From Mycolicibacterium insubricum (GTDB lineage Bacteria > Actinomycetota > Actinomycetes > Mycobacteriales > Mycobacteriaceae): DNA of 64,000 nt. The notes under the pieces are model-generated. The model saw only the letters and a program-made list of their open reading frames with translations. It had not been told where the DNA came from and did no database searches. The position numbers and the translations under genes were made by a program. Below are positions 44,533 to 55,072 of the stretch, one piece after another (positions within the stretch are counted from its first letter, which is position 1; every line of letters starts with the position of its first letter). The stretch covers positions 2,294,001-2,358,000 of the forward strand of contig NZ_AP022618.1 in NCBI RefSeq assembly GCF_010731615.1. The letters are read 5' to 3'.

Positions 44533-46524
44533 GTGTCCAAACTTTCCACCGCGGCGCGCCGGTTGGTACTGGGACGGCCGTTCCGCAGCGACAAGCTCGG
44601 CCACACCCTGCTGCCCAAGCGCATCGCGCTGCCGGTGTTCGCCTCCGACGCCATGTCCTCGGTGGCGTACGCGCCCGAGGAAGTCTTCCTGGTGCTCTCG
44701 GTCGCCGGGCTGTCCGCCTATGCGATGACGCCGTGGATCGGCCTGGCCGTCGCCTTCGTCATGCTGGTCGTGGTGGCCAGCTACCGGCAGAACGTGCACG
44801 CCTACCCGTCCGGCGGCGGGGACTACGAAGTGGCCACCACCAACCTGGGCCCCACCGCCGGGCTGACCGTGGCCAGCGCGCTGATGGTGGATTACGTACT
44901 GACCGTGGCTGTTTCGATGTCCTCGGCGATGGCCAACATCGGTTCGGCGCTGCCGTTCGTCGCGCATCACAAGGTGGTGTTCGCGGTGCTGGCGATCCTG
45001 TTGCTGATGGCGATGAACCTGCGCGGCGTGCGGGAGTCGGGCATCGCGTTCGCCATCCCCACCTACGCGTTCATCGTCGGCATCTTCGTCATGCTGGCGC
45101 TCGGGCTGTTCCGGATCTACGTGCTCGGCGACCCGATCCGGGCCGAGTCTGCGCCCTACACCCTGCACGCCGAACACGACTTCGTCGGCCTGGCCCTGGT
45201 GTTCCTGGTGGCCCGCTCGTTCTCCTCGGGCTGCGCGGCGCTGACCGGGGTGGAGGCGATCAGTAACGGGGTGCCGGCATTCCGGAAACCCAAATCCCGC
45301 AACGCCGCCACCACCTTGCTGCTGCTGGGCTCCATCTCGGTGGCCCTGCTGCTGGGCATCATCACGCTGGCCGAGAAGACCGGCGTGAAGATCGCCGAGG
45401 ATCCGGGGACCCAGCTTTCCGGCACACCGCCGAACTATCATCAGAAGACCCTCGTCGCCCAGCTGGCGCAGGCCGTGTTCGGCAACTTCCATCTCGGCTT
45501 CATCGCGATCACCGTGGTCACCGCCCTGATCCTGATCCTGGCCGCCAACACCGCGTTCAACGGCTTTCCGGTGCTGGGCTCGATCCTGGCCCAGGACAGC
45601 TACCTACCGCGCCAGCTGCACACCCGCGGGGACCGGTTGGCGTTCTCCAACGGCATCCTGTTCCTGGCGATCGCCGCCGTCGCCTTCGTCGTGGCCTTCC
45701 ACGCCGAGGTGACCGCGCTGATCCAGCTCTACATCGTCGGGGTGTTCGTGTCGTTCACGCTGAGCCAGATCGGCATGGTCCGGCACTGGACCCGGCTGCT
45801 GGCCAGTGAAACCGACCGGGCGGCGCGCCGCCGCATGCAGCGCTCCCGGATCGTCAACACCGTCGGCCTGATCTGTACCGGTGCGGTGCTGATCGTGGTG
45901 CTGATCACCAAGTTCCTGGCCGGCGCGTGGATCGCGATCCTGGCGATGAGCGCACTGTTCGCGATGATGAAACTCATCCACCGGCACTACGACCGGGTGT
46001 CGAGGGAGCTGGCCAGCCTGGAGGACGACGACCACGAGATCGTGCTGCCCAGCCGCAACCACGCCGTCGTACTGGTGTCCAAGCTGCACCTGCCGACCCT
46101 GCGGGCACTGGCCTATGCCCGGGCCACCCGGCCCGACACCCTGGAGGCCATCACCGTCAGCGTCGACGACGCCGAGACCCGCCAGCTGGTGCACCGCTGG
46201 CAGGAGAGCGACATCAGCGTGCCGCTGAAGGTGATCGCCTCGCCCTACCGCGAGATCACCCGCCCGGTGCTCGACTACGTCAAGCGGGTCGGCAAGGAAT
46301 CCCCGCGCACCGTGGTGACGGTGTTCATCCCCGAGTACGTCGTCGGGCACTGGTGGGAGCAGATCCTGCACAACCAGAGCGCCCTGCGCCTGAAGACCCG
46401 GCTGCTGTTCGAACCGAACGTGATGGTCACCTCGGTGCCCTGGCAGCTGCACTCCTCGGAGCGGCTGAAGAACCTCACGCCGGTGAATGCACCCGGTGAC
46501 CTGCGCCGCGGGATCGTCGATTGA
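44533..46524 (+). CDS. APC-superfamily transporter (Rv2690c-like)
   Basis: A 663-residue protein from a GTG at 44533. About 12 membrane helices (residues 30-480) begin ALPVFASDAMSSVAYAPEEV and include YPSGGGDYEVATTNLGP; a soluble C-terminal part of about 170 residues follows. The layout resembles KimA, an APC-type K+ importer with a cytosolic C-terminal domain, which fits its place divergent from ceoB/ceoC. This role is inference; the M. tuberculosis homologue is annotated only as a membrane protein. The next gene overlaps by 4 bp. Confidence 0.87.
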   Translation: MSKLSTAARRLVLGRPFRSDKLGHTLLPKRIALPVFASDAMSSVAYAPEEVFLVLSVAGLSAYAMTPWIGLAVAFVMLVVVASYRQNVHAYPSGGGDYEVATTNLGPTAGLTVASALMVDYVLTVAVSMSSAMANIGSALPFVAHHKVVFAVLAILLLMAMNLRGVRESGIAFAIPTYAFIVGIFVMLALGLFRIYVLGDPIRAESAPYTLHAEHDFVGLALVFLVARSFSSGCAALTGVEAISNGVPAFRKPKSRNAATTLLLLGSISVALLLGIITLAEKTGVKIAEDPGTQLSGTPPNYHQKTLVAQLAQAVFGNFHLGFIAITVVTALILILAANTAFNGFPVLGSILAQDSYLPRQLHTRGDRLAFSNGILFLAIAAVAFVVAFHAEVTALIQLYIVGVFVSFTLSQIGMVRHWTRLLASETDRAARRRMQRSRIVNTVGLICTGAVLIVVLITKFLAGAWIAILAMSALFAMMKLIHRHYDRVSRELASLEDDDHEIVLPSRNHAVVLVSKLHLPTLRALAYARATRPDTLEAITVSVDDAETRQLVHRWQESDISVPLKVIASPYREITRPVLDYVKRVGKESPRTVVTVFIPEYVVGHWWEQILHNQSALRLKTRLLFEPNVMVTSVPWQLHSSERLKNLTPVNAPGDLRRGIVD

Positions 46525-47876
46525 CCGCCGAGACGCTGACCCTGACGCTCGGGGCACCGGCCAACGGCGGATCGTGCGTGGCCCGCCACGACGGCCGGGT
46601 GGTGTTCGTGCGCTACGCGCTGCCCGGCGAGACGGTCACCGCGCGGATCACCTCCGAACGCGGCTCCTACTGGCACGCCGAGGCCGTCGAGATCCTGGAG
46701 CCCTCGGCCGACCGGATCGCATCGCTGTGCCCGATCGCCGGTCCGCACGGCGCCGGTTGCTGCGACCTCGCGTTCGCCGAACCGACGGCCGCGCGCCGGA
46801 TCAAGGGCGAGGTGGTCGGCAACCAGCTGTCGCGGCTGGCCCGATTCGACTGGTTGGGGGCGTCCGCAGAACCCCCGGGCGGTTCGGCGAGGCTCGGCGG
46901 AGTGGACGGGAGCGGAGCGAGTGGCCGCGGAGCCGAGGGGAAGCCGGGACCGTCCGCAGAACCCCCGGGCGGTTCGGCGAGGCTCGGCGGAGTGGACGGG
47001 AGCGGAGCGAGTGGCCGCGGAGCCGAGGGGAAGCCGGGACCGTCCGCAGAACCTGTGGGCTCGGGCGTGCCGACCGGCTGGCGCACCCGGGTGCGGCTGG
47101 CCATCGGCGCCGACGGGCGGCCCGGCTTCCACCGCTACCACAGCACCGAACTGGTGACCGACCTGAACTGCGCCCAGCTGCCCGCCGGAATGCTCGACGG
47201 CCTCAGCGTGGACGGCGCCCGGGTCGACGACCAGCTGCACATCGTGCTCGACGACGACGGCGTGCGCCACGTCGCGTGCAGCGGCGGCGAGCGGCGCACC
47301 AAGATGCTCGAGGGCGGCTACGAGGTGACCGCGCGGGTCGGCGGGCGCACCTGGCAGCTGCCGGTCACCGCGTTCTGGCAGGCCCACCGCGAGGCCGCTG
47401 AGCTCTACAGCGCGCTGGTCACCGACTGGGCGGGTGAGGTCCCGGGAGCCACCGCGTGGGACCTCTACGGTGGCGCCGGGGTGTTCGCGGCGGCGCTGGC
47501 CGGTGCGGTGGGGGAGACCGGGCAGGTGCACTCGGTGGACACCGCCCGCGCCGGTGCCCGCGCGGGCCGGGTCGCGCTCGCCGACCTGGAGCAGGTCCGG
47601 TTCACCACCGAGTCGGTGCGCCGCGCGCTGCCCCGGCTTCCCAAAGCGCAGCTGGCCGTGCTGGATCCGCCGCGCACCGGCGCCGGACGGGAGGTGATCG
47701 ACGCCGTCGCCGCCGCGGGCGTGGACCGCGTCCTGCACATCGGCTGCGAGGCGGCCTCGTTCGCCCGCGACATCGGCTACTACCTCGGGCACGGCTACCG
47801 GGTCGAAGCGCTGCGGGTGTTCGACGCCTTCCCGCTCACCCACCACGTCGAATGCGTCGGTGTGCTGGTGCGCTGA
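46521..47876 (+). CDS. TrmA/RlmCD-type RNA methyltransferase with repeat insertion
   Basis: A 451-residue SAM-dependent RNA m5U methyltransferase beginning at a TTG that overlaps the transporter stop. The order is a TRAM domain (residues 1-60), Cys that may bind an Fe-S cluster ([12 protein letters not shown] and LNCAQL), the SAM region [26 protein letters not shown] and the catalytic Cys in [12 protein letters not shown]. Residues about 115-174 are two identical 30-residue repeats from the inserted 90-bp element; removing them gives a normal joint (RFDWLGA to [12 protein letters not shown]) and a length near the 405-residue homologue Rv2689c. The nhaA start overlaps the stop. Confidence 0.87.
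   Translation: MTAETLTLTLGAPANGGSCVARHDGRVVFVRYALPGETVTARITSERGSYWHAEAVEILEPSADRIASLCPIAGPHGAGCCDLAFAEPTAARRIKGEVVGNQLSRLARFDWLGASAEPPGGSARLGGVDGSGASGRGAEGKPGPSAEPPGGSARLGGVDGSGASGRGAEGKPGPSAEPVGSGVPTGWRTRVRLAIGADGRPGFHRYHSTELVTDLNCAQLPAGMLDGLSVDGARVDDQLHIVLDDDGVRHVACSGGERRTKMLEGGYEVTARVGGRTWQLPVTAFWQAHREAAELYSALVTDWAGEVPGATAWDLYGGAGVFAAALAGAVGETGQVHSVDTARAGARAGRVALADLEQVRFTTESVRRALPRLPKAQLAVLDPPRTGAGREVIDAVAAAGVDRVLHIGCEAASFARDIGYYLGHGYRVEALRVFDAFPLTHHVECVGVLVR
46861..47053. repeat. Two tandem copies of a 90-bp in-frame mobile repeat
   Basis: Units 46861-46950 and 46951-47040 are identical, followed by 13 bases of a third (CGTCCGCAGAACC at 47041-47053). The 13-bp phrase thus brackets each unit like a target duplication. 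The unit's 78-bp core (46875-46952) recurs in reverse orientation at hemY with one mismatch. Being 90 bp and stop-free in all three forward frames, it adds 60 residues without breaking the gene. The core holds short inverted repeats (CTCGGC and GCCGAG). Confidence 0.9.
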
Positions 47877-49123
47877 TGGGGTTCCCGCGCCGGCTGTTCA
47901 CCCGCGGCTCCCGGCCCGAGGCGTCCCGGCTGGCCGCCGTGCTGCGCGACGACACCGTCGGCGGCCTGGTGCTGCTGGTGTCGGCGGCCGTCGCTCTGAT
48001 CTGGGCCAACTCGCCGTGGTCGGACTCCTATCACGCATTGGCCGGCCACGTCGTCGGGCCGCGCGAGGCGCACCTGGACCTGCCGCTGGCCGGCTGGGCG
48101 GCCGACGGTCTGCTGGCGGTGTTCTTCTTCGCCGTCGGGTGCGAGCTCAAACGCGAGTTCGTCGCCGGTGACCTGCGCAATCCGTCGCGTGCGGCGCTGC
48201 CGATCCTGGCCGCCGTCGGCGGCATGGTGGCCCCCGCGCTGATCTTCGTCGGTATCAACGTCGCCGGCGGGTCCACCGGCACCCTGGTCGGCTGGGCGGT
48301 GCCGACGGCGACCGACATCGCGTTCGCCGTTGCGGTGCTCGCCGTGCTGGGCAGCTTCCTGCCGTCGGCGCTGCGGGTGTTCCTGCTGACCCTGGCCGTC
48401 GTCGACGACCTGCTGGCCATCACCGTGATCGCGTTCTTCTACACCGACCACGTCGCGCCGGTGCCGCTGCTGTGCGCCCTGGTGCCCGCGGCGCTGTTCG
48501 CCGTCGCGGTGCAGCGCGGGGTGCACCGCTGGTGGATTCTGCTGCCGCTGGCCGCTGCGACCTGGACTTTGGTGCACGCTAGCGGGATTCACGCCACCGT
48601 CGCCGGGGTGGTCCTCGGCTTCACCGTGCCGGTGCTGGGCCGCCACGGCGGCGGCACCGAGCGCCTGGAACACCTCGTTCGGCCGTTCTCGGCCGGGGTG
48701 GCGGTCCCGCTGTTCGCCTTCTTCGCCGCGGGGGTGACCGTCGGCGGGGTGTCCGGACTGCTCGAATCACTGGGGCTGCCGGTGACGCTCGGGGTGCTCG
48801 CCGGGCTGGTGATCGGCAAACCGATCGGGGTGTTCGGCACCACCTACCTGCTGGCCCGGTTCACCCGCGCCGATCTCGACGACGGGCTGACCTGGCGCGA
48901 CGTGTGGGGCGTGTCGCTGCTGGCCGGCATCGGGTTCACCGTGTCGCTGCTGATCGGCGAGCTGGCGTTCGGCTACGGCACCGCCGACGGCGACCACGTC
49001 AAGATCGGCGTGCTGGTGGCCAGCCTGGTGTCGGCGGTGCTGGCCGCGGTCGTGCTGGCGGGCCGCAACAAGGCCTACCGGCGGATCGCCGAGGGGCAGG
49101 CCGCCGACGCCGATCGGGACTGA
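47876..49123 (+). CDS. nhaA: Na+/H+ antiporter NhaA
   Basis: A 415-residue NhaA. The helices include [34 protein letters not shown] and the ion-site motif [19 protein letters not shown], with the two adjacent Asp of the family. It exchanges Na+ for protons across the membrane in pH and salt homeostasis. Its ATG overlaps the methyltransferase stop (TGATG). As I recall, M. tuberculosis has other genes between the methyltransferase and dxs, so nhaA is a difference at this place. Confidence 0.95.
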   Translation: MGFPRRLFTRGSRPEASRLAAVLRDDTVGGLVLLVSAAVALIWANSPWSDSYHALAGHVVGPREAHLDLPLAGWAADGLLAVFFFAVGCELKREFVAGDLRNPSRAALPILAAVGGMVAPALIFVGINVAGGSTGTLVGWAVPTATDIAFAVAVLAVLGSFLPSALRVFLLTLAVVDDLLAITVIAFFYTDHVAPVPLLCALVPAALFAVAVQRGVHRWWILLPLAAATWTLVHASGIHATVAGVVLGFTVPVLGRHGGGTERLEHLVRPFSAGVAVPLFAFFAAGVTVGGVSGLLESLGLPVTLGVLAGLVIGKPIGVFGTTYLLARFTRADLDDGLTWRDVWGVSLLAGIGFTVSLLIGELAFGYGTADGDHVKIGVLVASLVSAVLAAVVLAGRNKAYRRIAEGQAADADRD

Positions 49124-49177
49124 CCCGCGCGAGTGTCCGTGCGCGGTGACACCAGGCTCGGTGCGTACACTGGTCGG

Positions 49178-51082
49178 ATGCTCGAACAGATCCGCGGCCC
49201 CGCTGATCTGGCGCGTTTGTCGCAAGCTGAGCTCGACGAGCTGGCGGCGGAAATCCGCGAGTTCCTGATCCACAAGGTGGCCGCCACCGGCGGTCACCTG
49301 GGCCCGAATCTCGGTGTGGTTGAACTCACCATCGCCCTGCACCGGGTCTTCGACTCGCCGCACGACCCCATCGTCTTCGACACCGGGCATCAGGCGTACG
49401 TGCACAAGATTCTGACCGGGCGGGCCGACGACTTCGCCACCCTGCGCAGCAAGGACGGACTGTCCGGCTACCCGAGCCGCGCGGAGAGCGAACACGACTG
49501 GGTCGAGTCCAGCCACGCCTCGGCGGCGCTGTCCTACGCCGACGGGCTGTCCAAGGCGTTCGAGCTGACCGGGCACCGCAACCGGCACGTGGTCGCCGTC
49601 GTCGGCGACGGCGCCCTGACCGGCGGCATGTGCTGGGAGGCGCTGAACAACATCGCCGCCGGAAACCGGCCGGTGGTGATCGTCGTCAACGACAACGGCC
49701 GCAGCTACGCGCCGACCATCGGCGGGCTGGCCGACCATCTGGCCGGGCTGCGACTGCAACCGGGGTACGAGAAATTCCTGGAACGCGGGCGCGGCGCGCT
49801 GCGCCGGATGCCGGTGGCCGGCGAGGTGTGCTACCAGTTCCTGCACTCGGTGAAGGCCGGGCTCAAGGACGCGTTGCAGCCCCAGGCCATGTTCACCGAC
49901 CTGGGCATCAAGTACGTCGGGCCCATCGACGGCCACGACGAGCACGCCGTCGAGCAGGCGCTGCGGCACGCCCGCGGGTTCAACCACCCGGTGATCGTGC
50001 ACGTCGTCACCCGCAAGGGCATGGGCTACGGCCCCGCCGAGGCCGACGAGGCCGAGCAGATGCACGCCTGCGGCGTCATCGACCCGGTGACCGGCCAGGC
50101 TACGGGGGAGAGCGCCCCGGGCTGGACCGGCATCTTCTCCGATGAGCTGATCCGCATCGGTGGTCGGCGCCGCGACGTCGTCGCGATCACCGCGGCGATG
50201 CCCGGACCGACCGGACTGGCCGCGTTCGGCGAGCGTTTCCCCGACCGGCTGTTCGACGTCGGCATCGCCGAACAGCACGCCGTGACCTCGGCCGCCGGAA
50301 TGGCGATGGGCGGGCTGCATCCGGTGGTCGCCGTGTACGCGACGTTCCTGAACCGGGCGTTCGACCAGCTACTGATGGATGTGGCACTGCACAAGCTGCC
50401 GGTCACCGTCGTGCTGGACCGCGCCGGGGTCACCGGCCCGGACGGCGCCAGCCACAACGGTATGTGGGACCTGTCGATCCTCGGTGCGGTGCCCGGCATC
50501 CGGGTGGCCGCACCGCGCGACGGTGCCACGCTGCGCGAGGAACTCGGCGAGGCGCTGGCCGTCACCGACGGGCCTACGGTGCTGCGGTTCCCCAAAGGTG
50601 CTGTCGGCGAGGATATTCCGGCGCTGCAGCGGCGCGGCGGCGTCGACGTGCTGGCCGTCCCCGCGTTCGGTTGCACGCCGGACGTGTTGATCGTTGCGGT
50701 CGGCGCGTTCGCGCCACTGGCCCTGTCGGTGGCCGAACTGCTGCGCGGCCAGGGCATCGGGGTCACGGTGGTGGACCCCCGCTGGGTGCTGCCGGTGCCC
50801 GAGGAGATCAAAGTGCTTGCCGCCGAACACACCCTGGTGGTCACCTGCGAGGACAGCGGGGTGTCCGGGGGCATCGGCTCCGCGGTATCGGCGGCGTTGC
50901 GCGCCGCCGACATCGACGTGCCCTGTCGGGACATCGGTGTGGCACAGGAGTTCCTGGAGCACGCGTCGCGCGGGGAGCTGCTGGCCGAGATGGGCCTGAC
51001 CGACCGTGCGGTGGCCCGTCGGATCACCGGTTGGGTTGCCGCCCAGACCCATTCGCCCACCGAGATCAACGAAGGCGCCTGA
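49178..51082 (+). CDS. dxs: 1-deoxy-D-xylulose-5-phosphate synthase
   Basis: A 634-residue thiamine-diphosphate enzyme. The N-terminal start [32 protein letters not shown], the TPP motif [18 protein letters not shown], the catalytic Glu in [11 protein letters not shown] and the transketolase C-terminal domain are all present. It joins pyruvate and glyceraldehyde-3-phosphate, the first step of the MEP isoprenoid pathway. Confidence 0.97.
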   Translation: MLEQIRGPADLARLSQAELDELAAEIREFLIHKVAATGGHLGPNLGVVELTIALHRVFDSPHDPIVFDTGHQAYVHKILTGRADDFATLRSKDGLSGYPSRAESEHDWVESSHASAALSYADGLSKAFELTGHRNRHVVAVVGDGALTGGMCWEALNNIAAGNRPVVIVVNDNGRSYAPTIGGLADHLAGLRLQPGYEKFLERGRGALRRMPVAGEVCYQFLHSVKAGLKDALQPQAMFTDLGIKYVGPIDGHDEHAVEQALRHARGFNHPVIVHVVTRKGMGYGPAEADEAEQMHACGVIDPVTGQATGESAPGWTGIFSDELIRIGGRRRDVVAITAAMPGPTGLAAFGERFPDRLFDVGIAEQHAVTSAAGMAMGGLHPVVAVYATFLNRAFDQLLMDVALHKLPVTVVLDRAGVTGPDGASHNGMWDLSILGAVPGIRVAAPRDGATLREELGEALAVTDGPTVLRFPKGAVGEDIPALQRRGGVDVLAVPAFGCTPDVLIVAVGAFAPLALSVAELLRGQGIGVTVVDPRWVLPVPEEIKVLAAEHTLVVTCEDSGVSGGIGSAVSAALRAADIDVPCRDIGVAQEFLEHASRGELLAEMGLTDRAVARRITGWVAAQTHSPTEINEGA

Positions 51083-51090
51083 CCCGCCCC

Positions 51091-52263
51091 GTGAAGAAGA
51101 CGACCGCCGTCGCGATCTCGCTGATCGCCCTGTTCCTCGTCCCCGCCGTGGCGAGTGCCGCGCCGATCTGGTCCGGACTCGACGCCCGCAACTACAGCGC
51201 GGTGATCCCCGCCCCGGGATCGCTGATCGAATCGGTGCCGCTGGACCCGGCGCTGTCGGTGCCCTCGGCGTCGTCGTCCTACCGGATCCTCTACGCCACC
51301 ACCGACCAGCACAGCCGTCCCGCCGTGGGCACCGCGGTGGTGTTCACTCCGAAGACCCCGGCGCCGGACGGCGGGTGGCCGGTGGTGGCCTGGGCACACG
51401 GCACCGTCGGGCTGGGTGACGACTGCACCCCGTCGGCCCGGCCGCGCAGTGACCGGGACAAGGCGTACCTGTCGCACTGGCTGGACCAGGGCTACGCCGT
51501 GGTGGGCGCCGACTACGCCGGACTGGGCACGCCCGGGCTGATGAGCTACCTCAACAGCCGGACCACCGCGCACGGCGTCGTCGACTCGGTCATCGCCGCG
51601 CATGACTTGGGCCTGCCGCTGTCGCCGAAGTGGGCGGTCGTCGGCCAGTCCCAGGGTGGCGGAGCGGCCGTCGCCACCGCAAGGTGGGCCAGCGAGTTCT
51701 CCGCCGGGTCCGGGTTGGACTACCGCGGCGTGGTCGCCACCGGCACCCCGGCCGGGGTGGAACGGCTGGTCAAGAACGCCGGACCGGACATGACGGTGCC
51801 GGGCAACCTCGCGCCGGTGGCCAACGCCTACGCCGCCTACATCCTGGCCGCGCTGAACGAGGCCCGGCCGGACCTGCGGGTGGACACGGTGCTCACCCCG
51901 GCCGGGCGAAGCGCCGTCGCGCAGGCCGCCACGGTGTGCGTGCACGAGCTCGCCGACGACCTCGCCGCGATGACGGTCCCCGGATTCTTCACCGCACCGG
52001 TGGACTCCCTGCCGAATTTCGCCGCCGCGGTCGATGACTACATGGGCATCCCGGCCGCCGGGTATGACCGGCCGATCTTCCTCGGCGTCGGGCTGCGGGA
52101 CCGCGACGTGCCGCCCGAGCTGACGCTGAAGTTCAACGATCAGCTGGTGGCCAACGGGCAGCCGGTGCAGTTGCACGTGTACCCCGACCAGGATCACAGC
52201 GGCACGGTGCTGGCGTCGATGCCGGACTCCACGCCCTTCCTGGCGGGTCTGTTCGCCGGCTGA
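51091..52263 (+). CDS. Secreted lipase/esterase (secretory lipase family)
   Basis: A 390-residue secreted hydrolase from a GTG 8 bp after dxs. The signal peptide (residues 1-24, cleavage near VASAAP) is followed by an alpha/beta-hydrolase with AHGTVGLGDDC, the nucleophile elbow VGQSQGGGAAVA, probable acid in GLRDRDVPPE and His in PDQDHSGTV. It resembles the LIP secretory lipase family. Likely substrates are extracellular acylglycerols or other esters. Confidence 0.85.
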   Translation: MKKTTAVAISLIALFLVPAVASAAPIWSGLDARNYSAVIPAPGSLIESVPLDPALSVPSASSSYRILYATTDQHSRPAVGTAVVFTPKTPAPDGGWPVVAWAHGTVGLGDDCTPSARPRSDRDKAYLSHWLDQGYAVVGADYAGLGTPGLMSYLNSRTTAHGVVDSVIAAHDLGLPLSPKWAVVGQSQGGGAAVATARWASEFSAGSGLDYRGVVATGTPAGVERLVKNAGPDMTVPGNLAPVANAYAAYILAALNEARPDLRVDTVLTPAGRSAVAQAATVCVHELADDLAAMTVPGFFTAPVDSLPNFAAAVDDYMGIPAAGYDRPIFLGVGLRDRDVPPELTLKFNDQLVANGQPVQLHVYPDQDHSGTVLASMPDSTPFLAGLFAG

Positions 52264-52287
52264 CCTTGCGCGGTAGTGTCACATTTC

Positions 52288-53121
52288 GTGGATTCTGTAA
52301 CGATCATCACCGGCGGTGGCGGCGGCATGGGCCTGGCGGTCGCGCGACTCCTCGCTCGCGAGGACGCCCTGTTGCTGGCCGACGTCAACGGTGACCGGCT
52401 CGCCGCCGCCCGTGACGAACTGGCCGACACCGCATTGCGGTACTGCGACATGACGATCGACGTGACCGATGCGCGCGCGGTCGAGGCGATGTTCGACGAG
52501 GCGGCCCACCTGGGCGTCCTGCGCGCGGTGGTACACACTGCCGGGGTGAGCCCCAGCATGGGCGATGCCGAATACATCATGCGCACCAACGCAATCGGCA
52601 CCGTCAACGTCAACGAGGCGTTTCATGCCCGGGCGGGCGACGGCGCCGCGATCGTCAACGTCGCGTCGATGGCCGCCCACATGCTGCCCGACGAGATCAT
52701 CCCCACCGCCGCGTTCCCGCTGGCCACCGAGGACCCCGAGGAGTTCTTGACGCAGATGCTCGCGGCGTGCGAGATCGCGCCCCCCGAGGCCCGCCCGGGA
52801 CTTTCGTACGCCATCGGCAAGAGCTTCGTGAAGTGGTACAGCAGTGCGCAGGCCGAGCGGTTCAACGCGCGCGGCCAGCGCATCGTCTCGGTGTCGCCCG
52901 GTTCGGTCGACACGATGATGGGCCGGCTGGAGGAGCAGGCCGGAGCCGGTGCGATGGTCGCCGACGCCGCGGTGCCGCGCTGGGGGACCGCCGAGGAGAT
53001 GGCCGCGCTGATGGTGTTCTGCGTGGGCCCGACGGCCGGCTACCTCACCGGCACCGACATCCTCAACGACGGCGGGGTGATCGCCTCGATGCGCGAACGC
53101 GCCCGCAAGGCCGCCGGTTAG
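52288..53121 (+). CDS. Short-chain dehydrogenase/reductase
   Basis: A 277-residue SDR from the GTG at 52288; a GTG at 52276 is also possible. The Rossmann motif TGGGGGMGLAVA, the catalytic Ser in IVNVASMAAH and the YAIGK tyrosine/lysine pair are all present, then SVSPGSVDTMMG. The pattern resembles 3-alpha-hydroxysteroid-type SDRs with an insertion before YxxxK. The substrate is unknown. It converges on the RNase D gene with overlapping stops. Confidence 0.87.
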   Translation: MDSVTIITGGGGGMGLAVARLLAREDALLLADVNGDRLAAARDELADTALRYCDMTIDVTDARAVEAMFDEAAHLGVLRAVVHTAGVSPSMGDAEYIMRTNAIGTVNVNEAFHARAGDGAAIVNVASMAAHMLPDEIIPTAAFPLATEDPEEFLTQMLAACEIAPPEARPGLSYAIGKSFVKWYSSAQAERFNARGQRIVSVSPGSVDTMMGRLEEQAGAGAMVADAAVPRWGTAEEMAALMVFCVGPTAGYLTGTDILNDGGVIASMRERARKAAG

Positions 53122-54416
53122 GAACCGTCGGCGGGGGTTCCCTCGACCGGGGTCTGGCCGGACGGGGTCTTGTCGGCGCGGGTGAGCGCGTCGGCCAGCA
53201 CCGGGACCGTCAGTTCCCGCTGCCAGGGCCGCGCGCCGCCGTCGCGCAGGAACACCTCGATGGCCGTGGTGGGTTCCGCCTGTGCCGACCAGTCCCAGCA
53301 CAGCCGTCGCATCAGATCCGGCGCCAGGATGTTCTCCGTCGGCACGCTGACCTGCTCACTCACCCCGGTCAACGCCGCCCGGACCACCTCCAGCCGCGCG
53401 GCCGCCTCGGGTTTGCGACGGCTCCACCGCACCGCCGGCGGCGGCCCGCTGCTCTCCTCGGACGGCGACGGCAGGTCCGCGGTGGTGCGCCCCGCCGCCA
53501 GGGCGTCCAGCCAGGTTTGGGCCGAACGGCGCTGTTTGGGGCCGCCGAAGACCGGCAGCGCGGTCAGCGCGTCGACGGTCTTGGGGTCTTCCCTAACCGC
53601 GGCGATGATCGCCGAATCCGGCAGGATCCGGCTGGGGGCGACGTCGCGGCGGGCGGCCATCCGGTCGCGGGCCAGCCACATCTCGCGGACCTGCGCCAGG
53701 GCGCGGCGGTCGCGGATCTTGTGGATGCCGGAGGTGCGGCGCCACCGGTCACGGCGGGTCGGCGATCCGGTGAACCCCATCACGTGTTCGAATTCCTGTG
53801 CCGCCCAATCGGTTTTGTTCTGCTCGGCCAGCACGCCGGCGATCGCGTCGCGCAGCTCGATGAGCACCTCGACGTCCAGGGCCGCGTAGTTCAGCCAGGC
53901 CGGCGGCAACGGCCGCTTGGACCAGTCGGCCGCGCCGTGCCCCTTGGCCAGGCCCAGACCGAGCAGCCGGGACACCATCGTCGCCAGGTTCACCCGCTCG
54001 AACCCGGCCAGCCGGCCGGCCAGCTCGGTGTCATACAGCGCCGGCGGGCGCAGTCCCAGCTCGGCCAGGCACGGCAGATCCTGGTCGGCGGCGTGCAGGA
54101 TCCACTCGTCGGTGCCCAGCACCTCGGCCAGCGGCGCCAGCACGGTCGACGGGTCGCCGCCGTGGTTGACCGGGTCGATGAGCACCGTCCCGGCCCCGGC
54201 CCGTCGGATCTGGATCAGGTAGGCGCGGTTGGAGTAGCGGAACCCCGACGCGCGTTCGGCGTCGACGGCAAACGGGCCCTTCCCGCCCGCCAGCGCCTCG
54301 GCGGCGTCGGCGATGTCACTGGGATACACCGAAACAGGGGGCACACCGCCGGCCGGGGCGGTCAGCGGTGTGGCTTCGGGGTCGGCGTCCGCCTGGATGT
54401 CGGGTTCGGGGGCCAT
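53118..54416 (-). CDS. Ribonuclease D-like 3'-5' exonuclease with HRDC domain
   Basis: A 432-residue protein. The DEDD exonuclease domain has FAVDAERASGF (Asp and Glu), LHAADQDLPCL (Asp) and LNYAALDVEVLIEL (Tyr and final Asp). The HRDC domain follows (about residues 220-300, with MWLARDRMAARRDVAPSRIL), then a C-terminal domain. It should trim structured RNA 3' ends. It lies 3 bp downstream of the DUF3000 gene; the M. tuberculosis counterpart is Rv2681. Confidence 0.92.
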   Translation of the reverse strand: MAPEPDIQADADPEATPLTAPAGGVPPVSVYPSDIADAAEALAGGKGPFAVDAERASGFRYSNRAYLIQIRRAGAGTVLIDPVNHGGDPSTVLAPLAEVLGTDEWILHAADQDLPCLAELGLRPPALYDTELAGRLAGFERVNLATMVSRLLGLGLAKGHGAADWSKRPLPPAWLNYAALDVEVLIELRDAIAGVLAEQNKTDWAAQEFEHVMGFTGSPTRRDRWRRTSGIHKIRDRRALAQVREMWLARDRMAARRDVAPSRILPDSAIIAAVREDPKTVDALTALPVFGGPKQRRSAQTWLDALAAGRTTADLPSPSEESSGPPPAVRWSRRKPEAAARLEVVRAALTGVSEQVSVPTENILAPDLMRRLCWDWSAQAEPTTAIEVFLRDGGARPWQRELTVPVLADALTRADKTPSGQTPVEGTPADGS

Positions 54417-54419
54417 CGG

Positions 54420-55001
54420 TCAGGCGCGGGATCGCGAACCCAGCTCGGTGACGCCCACCGGTGGCAGTCCCGCGGCATGCTCGAGCACCACGCAGAACGC
54501 CTGCACATGCGTGGCCAGCTCCAGGTCCGTCGCGGTCCACGATGCGCGCAGCTCCAGCTGATGGGCCCGCGGCGGCCCGGAGATGTCGCCGTAGCGCACC
54601 GAGGTGGTCGCGGTGACCGTCCCGCCGAGGGCGGTGTGCTGGTTCGGGCATTCGGCCAGGGCCTCGACCAGCCAACTCCACGCCACTTCCGGCAGCAGCG
54701 GGTCGACGGCCTCGCTGGGATCCAGATCGGCCTGGATGTAGGCCACCAGGCGCATGGTGCCGTCCCAGGCGTCGGACCCCTCCGGGTCGTGCAGCAGGAT
54801 CAGCCGGCCGAACGCGTCACCCTCGGACTGCTCGGGAACCACCTCGGTGGCGGGGTGGCGGACCTCGGCGCCCAGGGCGTAGCTGAACGGCGCCAGCCGC
54901 TGCGGCGGGCGGATCGGGCCCAGCTCGATCTCCCGTCGCACCGTCGCGGCATTCATCGCCACGACGGCGTCGCGGAACTCGGCCGGTTCGACAGCGGTCA
55001 C
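54420..55001 (-). CDS. DUF3000 protein (Rv2680-like)
   Basis: A 193-residue soluble protein from a GTG at 55001. The family pattern includes FRDAVVAMNAATVRREIELG, IRPPQRLAPFSYALGAEV, GRLILLHDPEGSDAWDGT and WSWLVEALAE. It is conserved beside rnd and divergent from hemE in mycobacteria. Its function is unknown. Confidence 0.9.
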   Translation of the reverse strand: MTAVEPAEFRDAVVAMNAATVRREIELGPIRPPQRLAPFSYALGAEVRHPATEVVPEQSEGDAFGRLILLHDPEGSDAWDGTMRLVAYIQADLDPSEAVDPLLPEVAWSWLVEALAECPNQHTALGGTVTATTSVRYGDISGPPRAHQLELRASWTATDLELATHVQAFCVVLEHAAGLPPVGVTELGSRSRA

Positions 55002-55072
55002 GAAAACGACGCTAGCCGCTCGCGCCCGTCCGGCGGCGCAGGCGCGCCGGGCTCATGGCAGCATTGCAGGCG

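Noticed and set aside
46275..47846. 523-codon minus-strand frame across the methyltransferase
   Set aside because: It is antisense, but it does show that the inserted repeat is open on the reverse strand too.
50026..52197. 723-codon minus-strand frame opposite dxs and the lipase
   Set aside because: It spans two well-supported plus-strand genes and has no recognisable domain.
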